A stretch of 64,000 nucleotides of DNA from Syntrophaceticus sp050949745 (GCA_050949745.1 JBMNGF010000010.1:165320-229319); one strand, 5' to 3'; shown: positions 37,765 through 46,308, counted from the first letter of the stretch. Made by a program: numbers and translations. The notes: generated by a model not told the origin, from the letters alone.

Positions 37765-38694
37765 TCATCTGAAACCATTTGAAAAATAAGATACACTATC
37801 TCTCTCCTCAGACACCTTTCCAATATCTGATTTTTTGCTTCCCACATCTTTTTTCATGCCGGTGAGTTCGCTTACCAATATGCCAGCCAGAATCAGGCTG
37901 CACCCAATGAATTTCTGGGTACTAAAAATCTCTCCTCCGTAAAAGTAGCTGAACAAACCGGCGAAAACTGGTTCAGCTGTTAACAGCAGCGCGACCCGTT
38001 CAGCACTGGTGAAGCGCTGTGCCCAACTCTGACAGAGGAAAGCCAGTGCTGTGGCAAAAACTGAAGTGACAACCAACGCCACAATAACAGCAGGGGTCCA
38101 GTTTATACTGTTTCCTCCAAAACCACCCCAGGCTCCCAAGCTAAGCAGAGAGACAACCCCCATTTGGACAAGTGTAAGATCCTGGGCTTCCATAGTTTTA
38201 CTCGCCTCTCTCACCGCAAGGATCTGCAGAGCAAAAAAGAGAGCGCAGCAGAGAACCAGCAGATCACCCTTACCAGGCAGAAATGTGCCTTCAAGTGAGA
38301 TAAAGCCTAATCCGGCAGCAGCTAATCCTGCCCCTGTCAAGACTGTCCAGCTTGGGAATCTCCTGTCTAAGAAGGCGACCATAAAAGGAACCAAAATCAC
38401 ATTCAGTCCTGTGATAAAGGCGGCTTTACTGGGAGTCGTCCATAGCAAACCCAGTGTTTGTAAGGCATAGCCGCAAAAAAGATAGAAACCTGCCCTCAGT
38501 GCAGCCGGATGCCACTTGAAATCCTCTTTCCGAAAAGGAAGCAAAATCAAAAAAGCAGCTGCAAAACGTATTGACAAAAATGGAAATGTATCAATATCAG
38601 CCAAAGCATCCTGGACAAGCTGAAATGTTGTACCCCAGGCAAATGCAGTACCAAGCAAAGCCAAGTCAGCTAGGTATTGCCTATTCAATTTCAT
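37765..38694 (-). CDS. DMT-superfamily (EamA) transporter
   Basis: 309 residues, ten membrane helices in two EamA repeats (LALLGTAFAWGTTFQLVQDA; GLFSYFYGGEIFSTQKFIGC with SLILAGILVSELTG). Likely exporter of amino acids or metabolites; substrate not predictable. Stands alone. Confidence 0.88.
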   Translation of the reverse strand: MKLNRQYLADLALLGTAFAWGTTFQLVQDALADIDTFPFLSIRFAAAFLILLPFRKEDFKWHPAALRAGFYLFCGYALQTLGLLWTTPSKAAFITGLNVILVPFMVAFLDRRFPSWTVLTGAGLAAAGLGFISLEGTFLPGKGDLLVLCCALFFALQILAVREASKTMEAQDLTLVQMGVVSLLSLGAWGGFGGNSINWTPAVIVALVVTSVFATALAFLCQSWAQRFTSAERVALLLTAEPVFAGLFSYFYGGEIFSTQKFIGCSLILAGILVSELTGMKKDVGSKKSDIGKVSEERDSVSYFSNGFR

Positions 38695-38805
38695 CAGATC
38701 ACCTAAATTATATAGAGGATTTTTATTAAAAGAAGCGAATATTTATACTGTTCTGTATCCTTTTGAACACACATAGATTGTATCAAAAAATTTGTTAGGG
38801 GGTTT

Positions 38806-39633
38806 ATGATTTTGAAAAAGATTCTTAAATGTCTGTCAATTATGGTGTTAATCGGCCTGATCAGTGTCTTCGCCCTGGGATGCAGTAATGAAGAAGCACC
38901 GGGTACAAGTGATCAGGATAATGAAGAAAAGCCTACATATATTGTAGCCTTTGAAGCAACCTTCCCACCCTTTGAATCCAAAGATGAAGAGACCGGAGAA
39001 TTCATCGGTTTTGACATTGACCTGATAAGGGCTATCGGTGAAGTTGAGGGTTTTGATGTGGAACTTATGGAGATGGGTTTTGATGGAATCGTCGCTGCTG
39101 TACAAACCGGAAACGTAGATCTCGGTGTTTCCGGACTGACCATCGATGAGGATCGATTAGAGAGTGTTGATTTTTCGACACCTTACTATCATTCAGCTTT
39201 GGGCATTGTGGTCAGAGCAGATAACGACACAATCAAAGGTGTCGATGATTTAAAGGGCAAAAAGATCGCCGTACAAATCGGAACAACAGGTGCAAAATAT
39301 GCAAGAACAATTGAAGATGCTCAGGTCACAGATTTCGACCAGGTCAGTAATGCCTTTCTTGAATTAAAAAACGGGGGTGCAGATGCTATAGTTAACGACC
39401 ACCCGGTAAACCTTAATTACATCAAAGGCAATGAAGAAGACTACAAAACAGTCGGAGATACTTTACAGAGCGAATACTATGGAATTGCTATTAAAAAAGG
39501 TAATACCGAGCTTCTAGAGCAAATAAACAACGGGTTAGACACTCTGAAGGAAAATGGTAAATTTGCTGAGCTTTATAAAAAATGGTTTGATGTAGAGCCC
39601 CCAGAGTATCTACCTGGTGAGGAAAACGCTTAA
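38806..39633 (+). CDS. polar amino-acid ABC transporter, substrate-binding lipoprotein
   Basis: 275 residues. Lipoprotein signal with ALGC lipobox, then an SBP_bac_3 domain: ATFPPFESKDEETGEFIGFD, IDLIRAIGEVEGFDVELMEM, DGIVAAVQTGNVDLGVSGLT and KGKKIAVQIGTTGAKYA. Captures an amino acid, probably polar, for the permease and ATPase genes that follow. A terminator-like hairpin after it should give excess binding protein. Confidence 0.94.
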   Translation: MILKKILKCLSIMVLIGLISVFALGCSNEEAPGTSDQDNEEKPTYIVAFEATFPPFESKDEETGEFIGFDIDLIRAIGEVEGFDVELMEMGFDGIVAAVQTGNVDLGVSGLTIDEDRLESVDFSTPYYHSALGIVVRADNDTIKGVDDLKGKKIAVQIGTTGAKYARTIEDAQVTDFDQVSNAFLELKNGGADAIVNDHPVNLNYIKGNEEDYKTVGDTLQSEYYGIAIKKGNTELLEQINNGLDTLKENGKFAELYKKWFDVEPPEYLPGEENA

Positions 39634-39652
39634 TATAAATGCCGGAAAAGTG

Positions 39653-39690
39653 GATCTGCGCGGCCCGGCAGGCTGCGCAGATCTTTTTTT
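39653..39690 (+). terminator. partial terminator / mRNA stabiliser inside the importer operon
   Basis: GATCTGCGC/GCGCAGATC stem with a GC-rich loop, then seven T, 20 bases after the binding-protein stop and 53 before the permease start. Such elements set a high ratio of binding protein to membrane parts. Confidence 0.75.
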
Positions 39691-39742
39691 GCTAAATAGT
39701 TATCATACCAGCTAATAGCTAGCTAAGTGAGGTGCTTGACAA

Positions 39743-40459
39743 TTGGAGCTAATCATTAAATCAATGCCTTTCCTTTTAACAGGTGTTTTGCAAACACTAA
39801 AGATCACTCTCATTGCGGTGACATTGGGTTGTGTTCTTGGTCTCTTTGGTGGAATGGGACGTCTTTCCAATAATCGCTTTATTCGCGGCCTGGCCACCTG
39901 TTATGTCGATTTTGTACGGGGCACACCATTGCTTGTTCAATTGTTTATTGTTTATTTCGGCATGCCCCAGGTGATACAAGGTGTAAAGGGCATTCTAGAG
40001 GCATCATTTGCCATCGGCCCCTTTTCAGCTACCTCTCATATCCCCCCCTTTATTGCTGCTGTAGCAGCCTGTAGCATCAACAGTGGTGCTTATGTTTCCG
40101 AGATCTTTAGGGCAGGGATCCAATCCATCGAAAAGGGGCAGCGAGAGGCGGCTCTCTCCTTAGGGATGACCCCTAAACAGGCCATGCGCCATATAATTCT
40201 CCCCCAGGCTGTTCGGAGAATTATCCCCCCACTGGGGAACGAGTTCATTGCTATGCTCAAAGATACTTCTATCTTGATCTGTATCGGATACGCGGAACTC
40301 ACCCGTCAGGGGCAGTTGATCATTTCCAATACCTTTAGACCTTTTGAAATTTGGTTTGCCGTGGCTCTCCTCTATCTGATTATGACCTTGAGCATTTCAC
40401 AGCTGGTAAACTACACAGAAAGGAGGCTCGGCATCAATGGCAATCATCAAAGTAAATAA
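39743..40459 (+). CDS. polar amino-acid ABC transporter permease
   Basis: 238 residues, about five helices, HisM/GlnP type: CYVDFVRGTPLLVQLFIVYF, SGAYVSEIFRAGIQSIEKGQ and the EAA loop GQREAALSLGMTPKQAMRHI. TTG start at 39743 after gaggtgcttgacaa. Overlaps the ATPase gene by 23 bases. Confidence 0.94.
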   Translation: MELIIKSMPFLLTGVLQTLKITLIAVTLGCVLGLFGGMGRLSNNRFIRGLATCYVDFVRGTPLLVQLFIVYFGMPQVIQGVKGILEASFAIGPFSATSHIPPFIAAVAACSINSGAYVSEIFRAGIQSIEKGQREAALSLGMTPKQAMRHIILPQAVRRIIPPLGNEFIAMLKDTSILICIGYAELTRQGQLIISNTFRPFEIWFAVALLYLIMTLSISQLVNYTERRLGINGNHQSK

Positions 40460-41168
40460 CCTGAAAAAGAGTTTCGGCCAACTCGATGTGCTGCGTGGAA
40501 TCGATCTGAGTGTTGACGAAGGAGAGAAACTGGTGATCATTGGGCCGAGCGGCTCTGGAAAAAGCACACTGCTTCGCTGTTTAAATTTTTTGGAAGAGCC
40601 TACAAGCGGGAGTATTGAATTTGCCGGTGTGATGCTCACTGACCCCGAAACTAACCTTCCCCAGATAAGAGAGGAAATCGGGATGGTGTTCCAGAGCTTC
40701 AACCTTTTCCCCCATAAAAATGTTACAGAAAATATTACAATGGCACCCCTGATCGTCAAAAAATATGGTCAGTCTAGATCACGGGATATCGCCCTCGGCC
40801 TCTTGGATAAGGTGGGTTTGAGTGATAAGGCTGATAGCTATCCTGCAGAACTTTCAGGGGGGCAGCAGCAGCGGGTGGCTATTGCCAGGGCACTGGCTAT
40901 GCAGCCCAGGGTGATGCTTTTTGACGAACCGACATCTGCCCTTGATCCAGAGATGGTTGGTGATGTACTAGAGGTAATGAAGGATTTAGCTAAGGATGGG
41001 ATGACAATGGTTGTGGTTACCCATGAAATGAAGTTTGCCCAGGAGATCGGAGACCGTGTGATCTTTATGGATGAGGGGTTGATTGTAGAAGAAGGAACTC
41101 CCCATCAAATTTTTACTGAACCCAGCAACCCCAGAACCCGACTATTTCTGACTCGTGTAACGCAGTAA
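40437..41168 (+). CDS. glnQ: polar amino-acid ABC transporter ATP-binding protein
   Basis: 243 residues, GlnQ type: Walker A GPSGSGKST, MVFQSFNLFPHKNVTENITM, signature LSGGQQQRVAIARALAMQP, Walker B VMLFDEPTSALDPE and TMVVVTHEMKFAQEI. Powers the importer. Confidence 0.95.
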   Translation: MAIIKVNNLKKSFGQLDVLRGIDLSVDEGEKLVIIGPSGSGKSTLLRCLNFLEEPTSGSIEFAGVMLTDPETNLPQIREEIGMVFQSFNLFPHKNVTENITMAPLIVKKYGQSRSRDIALGLLDKVGLSDKADSYPAELSGGQQQRVAIARALAMQPRVMLFDEPTSALDPEMVGDVLEVMKDLAKDGMTMVVVTHEMKFAQEIGDRVIFMDEGLIVEEGTPHQIFTEPSNPRTRLFLTRVTQ

Positions 41169-41236
41169 GAATTAGCAGAAGCTGCTACTGCATTTGACCG
41201 ATTGCCTATATAGCACTTCATCCTTCTAAACTTTTT

Positions 41237-41278
41237 CTTCAGGTGGCAATATATTTTTCACTGCCACCTGAAGTTTTT
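41237..41278. terminator. terminator of the importer operon
   Basis: CTTCAGGTGGCA/TGCCACCTGAAG perfect stem followed by five T; A/T tails on both sides suggest bidirectional use. Confidence 0.85.
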
Positions 41279-41304
41279 ACACATAGTTAGTTATTCCAAC
41301 AAAA

Positions 41305-41330
41305 AGCCGGCAGCGTCAATACTCCCGGCT
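41305..41330 (-). terminator. terminator of the two small minus-strand genes
   Basis: AGCCGG/CCGGCT stem, followed by TTTTTG on the minus strand. Confidence 0.6.
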
Positions 41331-41349
41331 TATTTCAACTGTATGGTAG

Positions 41350-41697
41350 TTATTCCTCTTCCCTTTCATCTTTTACATATGGCATAGGATCACTCGGTGA
41401 ACCATAATAGGGTTTTTTCCCAGGTCCATAACCAGGGTCATGTCCTGGATCATATCCTGGATCATAGCCAGGTCTATAATCTGGACCACATCCGGGATCA
41501 TAAGACGGACAAGAATCATCCATATTGATTAACATGCGCAAGGTTTCCATCCCTTCTCTTTCTTTCTTGATCATCATCTGGATGATCTTTTTGCAGTTTT
41601 TGTTGGATACTGTTTTGGCTATTTTTTCCCATAATTCTATTTCAGATTGATCCATTTTGATCATACGTCGTAAATAATCCTGCCAGGCTCCAGTCAT
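41350..41697 (-). CDS. small helical protein with Pro-Gly-Tyr-Asp repeat tail
   Basis: 115 residues. N-terminal half is helical (DYLRRMIKMDQSEIELWEKI, KKIIQMMIKKEREGMETLRM), resembling a ferritin-like helix pair. The second half is a low-complexity tail with about six PGYDPGY/PGHDPGY units, as in some spore-surface proteins. Follows the related gene at 41712 by 14 bases. Function unknown; a coat-associated role is inference. Confidence 0.7.
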   Translation of the reverse strand: MTGAWQDYLRRMIKMDQSEIELWEKIAKTVSNKNCKKIIQMMIKKEREGMETLRMLINMDDSCPSYDPGCGPDYRPGYDPGYDPGHDPGYGPGKKPYYGSPSDPMPYVKDEREEE

Positions 41698-41711
41698 TTC
41701 GTATCCCCCCT

Positions 41712-41984
41712 TTACTCTTCTTTCTCTTTTTTCGGATCTTCTTGATAAGAGTAGTAATCACCGCATGGCCACTTTTGATCTGGCTCCTCCGGACAGGGCC
41801 TCGTATCATCACCACAACAACTATAAAGGGTGTTCCAAAACTTCGCCCCTTGAGCCTCTTCTTTAATCATTCCGAGCAGGGCCTGGCGGACCGGAGGTGG
41901 AGCAGTTCGGGCAGCCCTTGCTAACAGCTGTATTTCTTCAAGATCATGCTCCAGCGCCTTTTCATAAAGATTATTATAGGACAT
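41712..41984 (-). CDS. small helical protein, paralogue of the downstream gene
   Basis: 90 residues: LYEKALEHDLEEIQLLARAA and VRQALLGMIKEEAQGAKFWN align in pattern with the downstream protein, followed by a Cys-containing, Pro-rich acidic tail (CCGDDTRPCPEEPDQKWPCG). Unrecognised. Good gggggattcaaag site upstream. Confidence 0.65.
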   Translation of the reverse strand: MSYNNLYEKALEHDLEEIQLLARAARTAPPPVRQALLGMIKEEAQGAKFWNTLYSCCGDDTRPCPEEPDQKWPCGDYYSYQEDPKKEKEE

Positions 41985-42083
41985 CTTTGAATCCCCCTTT
42001 CCACAATATTTCTATGTCAGTTTATGTCTGCTAGTGACATATTGTTCCATTGACATGCTGTATATCCATATAATGTTAATCCC

Positions 42084-42112
42084 TTGACATGAGGCAAATC
42101 TTCTAGTATAAT
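42084..42112 (+). promoter_or_regulatory. consensus sigma-A promoter of the riboswitch/aminomutase unit
   Basis: TTGACA (42084-42089), 17-bp spacer, TATAAT (42107-42112), a perfect match, 20-30 bases before the aptamer. Confidence 0.88.
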
Positions 42113-42134
42113 GCTTAATGTATATCTAGTAACC

Positions 42135-42330
42135 CAATGACGCTGAATTCTCCGAGGGAGAAGCGGGGAAACCGATCACTGGGGTGAATCCTTCCACTCA
42201 GGCTATCGTCAAACAACATTATTGTGTTGATGTATGAAAATATGTGTGAGTGTAAGGTAGGGTTACCTTGCAACCCGAACCCGTCAGCTAACCTCGCAAG
42301 CGTGGGAAGGAAAGCAATTGAAGTATAATA
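42135..42330 (+). promoter_or_regulatory. ydaO/yuaA-type cyclic di-AMP riboswitch
   Basis: Conserved ydaO blocks in order: gctgaattctccgagggaga, agcggggaaaccgatcactg, ggggtgaatcc, then a variable hairpin region, ggtagggttaccttgcaacc, cgaacccgtcagctaacctc and gcaagcgtgggaagg. This class binds two c-di-AMP molecules and normally turns genes off. The next gene on this strand is the KamA-family aminomutase 235 bases downstream. A small hairpin with a T run at 42365-42389 can serve as the expression platform. Confidence 0.93.
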
Positions 42331-42364
42331 AGTTTTGATCACTGCCTTTATTATCTCTATTATC

Positions 42365-42389
42365 AGCTGCTTTCCGGGCAGTTTTTGTT
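42365..42389 (+). terminator. possible riboswitch expression-platform terminator
   Basis: AGCTGC/GCAGTT (one G-T pair) with a short loop, then TTTGTTTTC. Short stem, so only moderate confidence. Confidence 0.45.
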
Positions 42390-42564
42390 TTCCTGCGCTT
42401 CTTCCACACCAGCTGTAATCGCTCCAATCATCCATATTATGTAATGCTTATTAAGTTATGAAACTGATGGGTCCCTCGTGAGATCCTTACCAATAAGTGC
42501 TCCCTGCTGGCTAGTCATTGCAGGAGTAGCAAAAACAGAATATAAGAAAGGACGGTGGAGCAAC

Positions 42565-43851
42565 ATGGCTATCAAACAAGATGATTTCACAATTCAGCAC
42601 CCTGAGCACCTGCATAAGCAGTGTGATACTGGCACACGCACTGAATGTGCCCTGGAGAGAGCTAATGAACTGAAAGAGAGGATCGAGAATTACCTTGCAG
42701 AAAAGGACAAGATCTGCACAGGCTTTGATCTTATCGATGAATATGCGACAGCCCGCTCTAAGATTCTTGAAGTCTTAGGAGCAAGTAATGAGGATTGGAG
42801 CAACTGGCAATGGCAGCTGACCAATAGAATTGATAATGTAGAAATGCTTTCACATTTTGTTGATTTAACAGATGAGAAAAGAGAAGAACTGAACGAGGTC
42901 AGCCAGACTCTGCGCTGGGCTCTATCACCCTACTATATGGCTTTAGTGATGTGCGATGAGCCTTATGGTAGTGTCTGGAAACAATCTATCCCCAGCATAT
43001 CAGAAATCACTGATACCGCTGGCAGTGAAGACCCGATGGCTGAAAGCTGGACTTCTCCCGCACCGGCAGTGACAAGGCGGTATCCAGATCGCATGATTAT
43101 CAATGTCACCAACAAATGTGCCATGTTCTGCCGTCACTGCCAGCGCAGACGCAATATCGGTGCCAAGGATTCAGACAAAACCCGTACTGTGCTGGAGGAA
43201 GCATTGCAGTACGTGAGAGACAATGAAGAGATTCGGGATGTACTGGTAACAGGTGGAGATGCTTTACTCTTAAGCGATGAAACCCTGGATTGGCTGCTAG
43301 GAGAACTGCACAGCATCCCACATATAGAAATCAAACGGCTCGGTACCCGTGCTCCGGTGACACTGCCACAGCGGATTACCCCTGAACTGTGTGCTATTTT
43401 GGAAAAATATCCACCGATCTACATCAACACCCAATTTAACAGCCCGATGGAGATAACTCCTGAGGCAAAAGAGGCATGCGACAGGCTGGTAAAGGCTGGA
43501 GTTGTACTGGGGAACCAGGCAGTACTGCTGCGCGGAGTAAATAATGATCCCCATGTGATGAAGAAACTGAACCAAGAACTTTTGAGACTTCGTGTCAGGC
43601 CATACTACATTTTTCAAGCCAAAAATGTAAAGGGCACGAGCCACTTTATCACTTCAATTGATGATGGACTGGAAATCATGGAACACCTGCGGGGTTACAC
43701 TTCAGGATTAGCTGTGCCGACTTATATTGTCAATGCACCTTATGGCAACGGTAAAACACCTATTGCACCTAACTACATGCTGGAGAAAAAGGATAATTAT
43801 ATTTTATTAAGAACTTGGGAAAACAAGATTATCCCTTATGAAACACCATAG
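42565..43851 (+). CDS. eam: KamA-family radical SAM aminomutase, predicted glutamate 2,3-aminomutase
   Basis: About 428 residues. Radical SAM cluster motif CAMFCRHCQRRR (CxxxCxxC) and PLP-binding region with LLRGVNND and RVRPYYIFQ. Lysine 2,3-aminomutase uses two Asp (293, 330 in C. subterminale) to hold the lysine side-chain amine; glutamate 2,3-aminomutase has Lys332 and Asn369 there. Here the matching positions read FQAKNVKG (Lys353) and YIVNAPYGNGKTP (Asn390), the same 37-residue spacing, so alpha-glutamate to beta-glutamate is the likely reaction. Beta-glutamate is a compatible solute. ATG 42565 follows ggacggtggagcaac. Controlled by the c-di-AMP riboswitch upstream. Confidence 0.88.
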   Translation: MAIKQDDFTIQHPEHLHKQCDTGTRTECALERANELKERIENYLAEKDKICTGFDLIDEYATARSKILEVLGASNEDWSNWQWQLTNRIDNVEMLSHFVDLTDEKREELNEVSQTLRWALSPYYMALVMCDEPYGSVWKQSIPSISEITDTAGSEDPMAESWTSPAPAVTRRYPDRMIINVTNKCAMFCRHCQRRRNIGAKDSDKTRTVLEEALQYVRDNEEIRDVLVTGGDALLLSDETLDWLLGELHSIPHIEIKRLGTRAPVTLPQRITPELCAILEKYPPIYINTQFNSPMEITPEAKEACDRLVKAGVVLGNQAVLLRGVNNDPHVMKKLNQELLRLRVRPYYIFQAKNVKGTSHFITSIDDGLEIMEHLRGYTSGLAVPTYIVNAPYGNGKTPIAPNYMLEKKDNYILLRTWENKIIPYETP

Positions 43852-43892
43852 TAATTGGGTGGTTAGTGGTTAGCAGTTAGCCTTTAGTAAAT

Positions 43893-43928
43893 CAATAGAC
43901 GCAAGGATATATATCCTTGCGTCTATTG
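43893..43928. terminator. perfect 36-bp palindrome after the aminomutase gene
   Basis: CAATAGACGCAAGGATAT followed directly by its reverse complement, 41 bases after the stop. No T run, so an RNA-stabilising hairpin or repeat-borne palindrome is as likely as a terminator. Flanked by ggttagtggttag and aacgaccaaccactaa (about 44103), arms related to the interspersed repeat. Confidence 0.5.
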
Positions 43929-44123
43929 GCGTCCATCAATACCTACCCCATTATCCACCAGGAAATCTTTTTTTCAATATCTAAACTATGGCTTACGCCT
44001 CTATTTCCGCAATGTTGCTTTATTGCTCTATCTTGTCCAGTTCCAGTAGGATATCACAGGCAACTTGATTGCCCAAATCCCAGCGGCAGAATATCTTTTT
44101 TCCAACGACCAACCACTAAACAA

Positions 44124-44891
44124 CTAACTACCAATTAAGCGGTTTTTTATACCATTATGTGCAAAAAGCTCTAGTTCATTATTAAGTGGTGTTAACTTCT
44201 CCCCACCCTGTCGGAGTACCGCTCTTGTTAACAAAAGATCTGCTAAATGAGGGTTTTTAGCAAGTATGGGCCCGTGCAGGTAAGTACCAAAAGCATTTTT
44301 ATAACAGGCACCCTCGCTCAAATCATCTCCATTATTCCCCTGCCCCTTTATAACCCGGCCTAAGGGGACCGCTTCCTTTCCTAGAAAGCTACGCCCGGCA
44401 TGGTTTTCGAAACCGACAAGGGTAGTAAGAGGTGTCCTCTGAACGATGCTTTTTTCCTTCATTTCCTCTTGGAGATCTGCTGCTAGCTCTAAAAGCACAT
44501 CCCCTACCAGCCTATCTGTTCCTGTCTCTGTGTAAAGATCAAAAACCCCTGCTCCAGGTAAAACAGTACCATCCTGGGTCTTGATAAAGCGACCAAGCAG
44601 CTGGAACCCCTGACTGATTGCCAAAAGCACAGTTCCCTGTTCCACTGCCTCAACAATGAAATGACCCTTTTCTTGAAGTTCCTTGCTCATCAAAGAAAGC
44701 TTGCTCTCTGCTCCCCCACCTAAAAATATAAAATCATACCCGGTCAAACAGACCGTCTCACCAAAAGCTGCCCTGTCAATCTCTACCTGAATGCCTCTCC
44801 ATTGAGCCCTCCGGCTGAAGATCAGCAGATTCCCCTGGTCACCATAGAGATTGAACAGATCAGGATAGAGATGGCAGACTTTGATCCGCAT
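44124..44891 (-). CDS. gatD: GatD-like lipid II isoglutaminyl synthase subunit lacking the catalytic Cys
   Basis: 255 residues, class I glutamine amidotransferase fold: HLYPDLFNLYGDQGNLLIF, YDFIFLGGGAESKLSLM, ...GVFDLYTETGTDRLVGDVLL, VGFENHAGRSF and the catalytic His in FGTYLHGPIL. In GatD the nucleophile lies in ICGGYQ; here the matching motif is LLAISQGFQLLG, with Ser93 (codon AGT) for Cys and Gln for Gly. GatD with MurT amidates the D-Glu of lipid II to D-isoglutamine; without the Cys the glutaminase step should fail, so it may use free ammonia or be inactive. Overlaps murT by 32 bases. Confidence 0.88.
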   Translation of the reverse strand: MRIKVCHLYPDLFNLYGDQGNLLIFSRRAQWRGIQVEIDRAAFGETVCLTGYDFIFLGGGAESKLSLMSKELQEKGHFIVEAVEQGTVLLAISQGFQLLGRFIKTQDGTVLPGAGVFDLYTETGTDRLVGDVLLELAADLQEEMKEKSIVQRTPLTTLVGFENHAGRSFLGKEAVPLGRVIKGQGNNGDDLSEGACYKNAFGTYLHGPILAKNPHLADLLLTRAVLRQGGEKLTPLNNELELFAHNGIKNRLIGS

Positions 44892-46308
44892 CTATTTCCA
44901 CCGCCTCTCCCATCTTCCGCAGGAGTTTGGCGTAATTAAAAACACATGTATATGAAGCCAAAATATGATATTCCTCTGCATCCTGCTCTCCAAGTATTTC
45001 TATACTTTCCCCACACTCTGGTTCTATAACAATTTTATGAAGAGAAATGCCCGCATACTTCAAGCGAACTGCCACATCCCCAGCACGCCGCCCTGAACAA
45101 ACAATCATTTTAATCAAGGGATTATCCAGCATTTCGAAACCCGCATCCCACAGCCAGGAAACATCCCTTCCATCACCTGCCAGGTCATTGATGGCAATTA
45201 CCAGAGCTTTCTCTCCTTTACCTCTTAGTAGTGTTTTTATAACCTCATTTAAGCCAATAGGGTTTTTGATGAGATTAACTGTGGAGATACGGCCTTTAAA
45301 AATAAACTTTTCCATCCTACCTGAAGCAGCAACATACTCCATAAGGGATGCTGTAATTGTCTGCTGAGACACACCCAAAGTAATGGCCGCTGCAGCAGCT
45401 GCCAAAATATTATAGATATTATATAAACCCTGCATTTGAGCTCTGAACCGCACAGTGCTGGCAGTTGAACTTTTATCATTAAAGCCTTTCCTCTGACAAA
45501 CATGTAAATTAAATTCTAGAAAATCCCCATCTTCTATTTCAGATGCTAAGAAGTCAGGCACAGGCCTTCGGAAAGCACAATTGGAACAATAATAATCGCC
45601 GAGTTGTCCATAATTATAATAATAATAAGAAAGGCCAGTCCCACAATCTGGGCAGAGGTTTACTTCCTTGATGTCATAACTCCCTGTTTGCTCTTTTTGC
45701 TCCCGTATAGCTCCATAGTAACTGACCACAGAATGGTCTCGACCGGCAATGACCACCAAGGGATCATCCGCATTGAGCAGAAGCATCGTTTGTGGGAGAT
45801 CGACCAATACTTGGCGCAGTAGATTAATGTTGTGATCGAGATCTGAGTAGCGGTCTAACTGGTCACGAAAATAATTGGTGACAACAACAAGATCCGGTTT
45901 TACGGATGAGAATACCTTCCCAACATTCCCCTCATCCACCTCTAAGACAGCGAACTGACTAGGTCTCTTTCCCAGTATAGTACAGTCCTTGATCAATGCA
46001 GTAACAACCCCAGACAGCATATTAGCCCCCTCATAGTTGCTGGCTGTAGATAAGCCTGAGGACCGCAATAAGTGGGTGATCAGATTGGCAGTTGTGGTCT
46101 TCCCATTGGTACCGGTTACGGCAACAATCCGCTCATAGTTTGCTGCCAGTACAGATAAAAGCTGCGGATGAATCTTTAAGGCAATTACCCCAGGCAGGGA
46201 TGTGCCGGAACGACGGAAAAGGCGGCATAAAAGGGCAACTAACTTCCCTGTCAGCAGCGCTATCCAAAAACGAATGTTTGTGCTTGTTTGTCTCTGGCGT
46301 TTTAACAT
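44860..46308 (-). CDS. murT: lipid II isoglutaminyl synthase subunit MurT
   Basis: About 482 residues: Mur-ligase-like P-loop VTGTNGKTTTANLI, AVLEVDEGNVGKVF, central zinc ribbon CPDCGTGL...CSNCAF inserted in the ligase domain, and C-terminal DUF1727 (NPIGLNEVIKTLL, INDLAGDGRDVSWLWDAGFE). Activates the D-Glu carboxylate of lipid II for amidation. ATG 46308 (MLKRQRQ) lies after gataggtggagg; the ATG 24 bases earlier overlaps that site. Confidence 0.93.
   Translation of the reverse strand: MLKRQRQTSTNIRFWIALLTGKLVALLCRLFRRSGTSLPGVIALKIHPQLLSVLAANYERIVAVTGTNGKTTTANLITHLLRSSGLSTASNYEGANMLSGVVTALIKDCTILGKRPSQFAVLEVDEGNVGKVFSSVKPDLVVVTNYFRDQLDRYSDLDHNINLLRQVLVDLPQTMLLLNADDPLVVIAGRDHSVVSYYGAIREQKEQTGSYDIKEVNLCPDCGTGLSYYYYNYGQLGDYYCSNCAFRRPVPDFLASEIEDGDFLEFNLHVCQRKGFNDKSSTASTVRFRAQMQGLYNIYNILAAAAAAITLGVSQQTITASLMEYVAASGRMEKFIFKGRISTVNLIKNPIGLNEVIKTLLRGKGEKALVIAINDLAGDGRDVSWLWDAGFEMLDNPLIKMIVCSGRRAGDVAVRLKYAGISLHKIVIEPECGESIEILGEQDAEEYHILASYTCVFNYAKLLRKMGEAVEIDADQSLPSLS

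Noticed and set aside
41400..41500. Short tandem repeat as a possible CRISPR or minisatellite
   Set aside because: It is the coding sequence of the PGYDPG tail, period about 12 bases, with no spacers. No CRISPR array was seen anywhere in the window.
42565..43851. Annotation as lysine 2,3-aminomutase with a beta-lysine osmolyte pathway
   Set aside because: The two Asp that bind the lysine amine are Lys and Asn here, and no ablB acetyltransferase gene is next to it; glutamate is the better substrate guess.
45604..45640. ATT/AAT-rich run resembling a microsatellite
   Set aside because: It encodes the Tyr-rich YYYYNYG segment of the MurT zinc-ribbon insertion.
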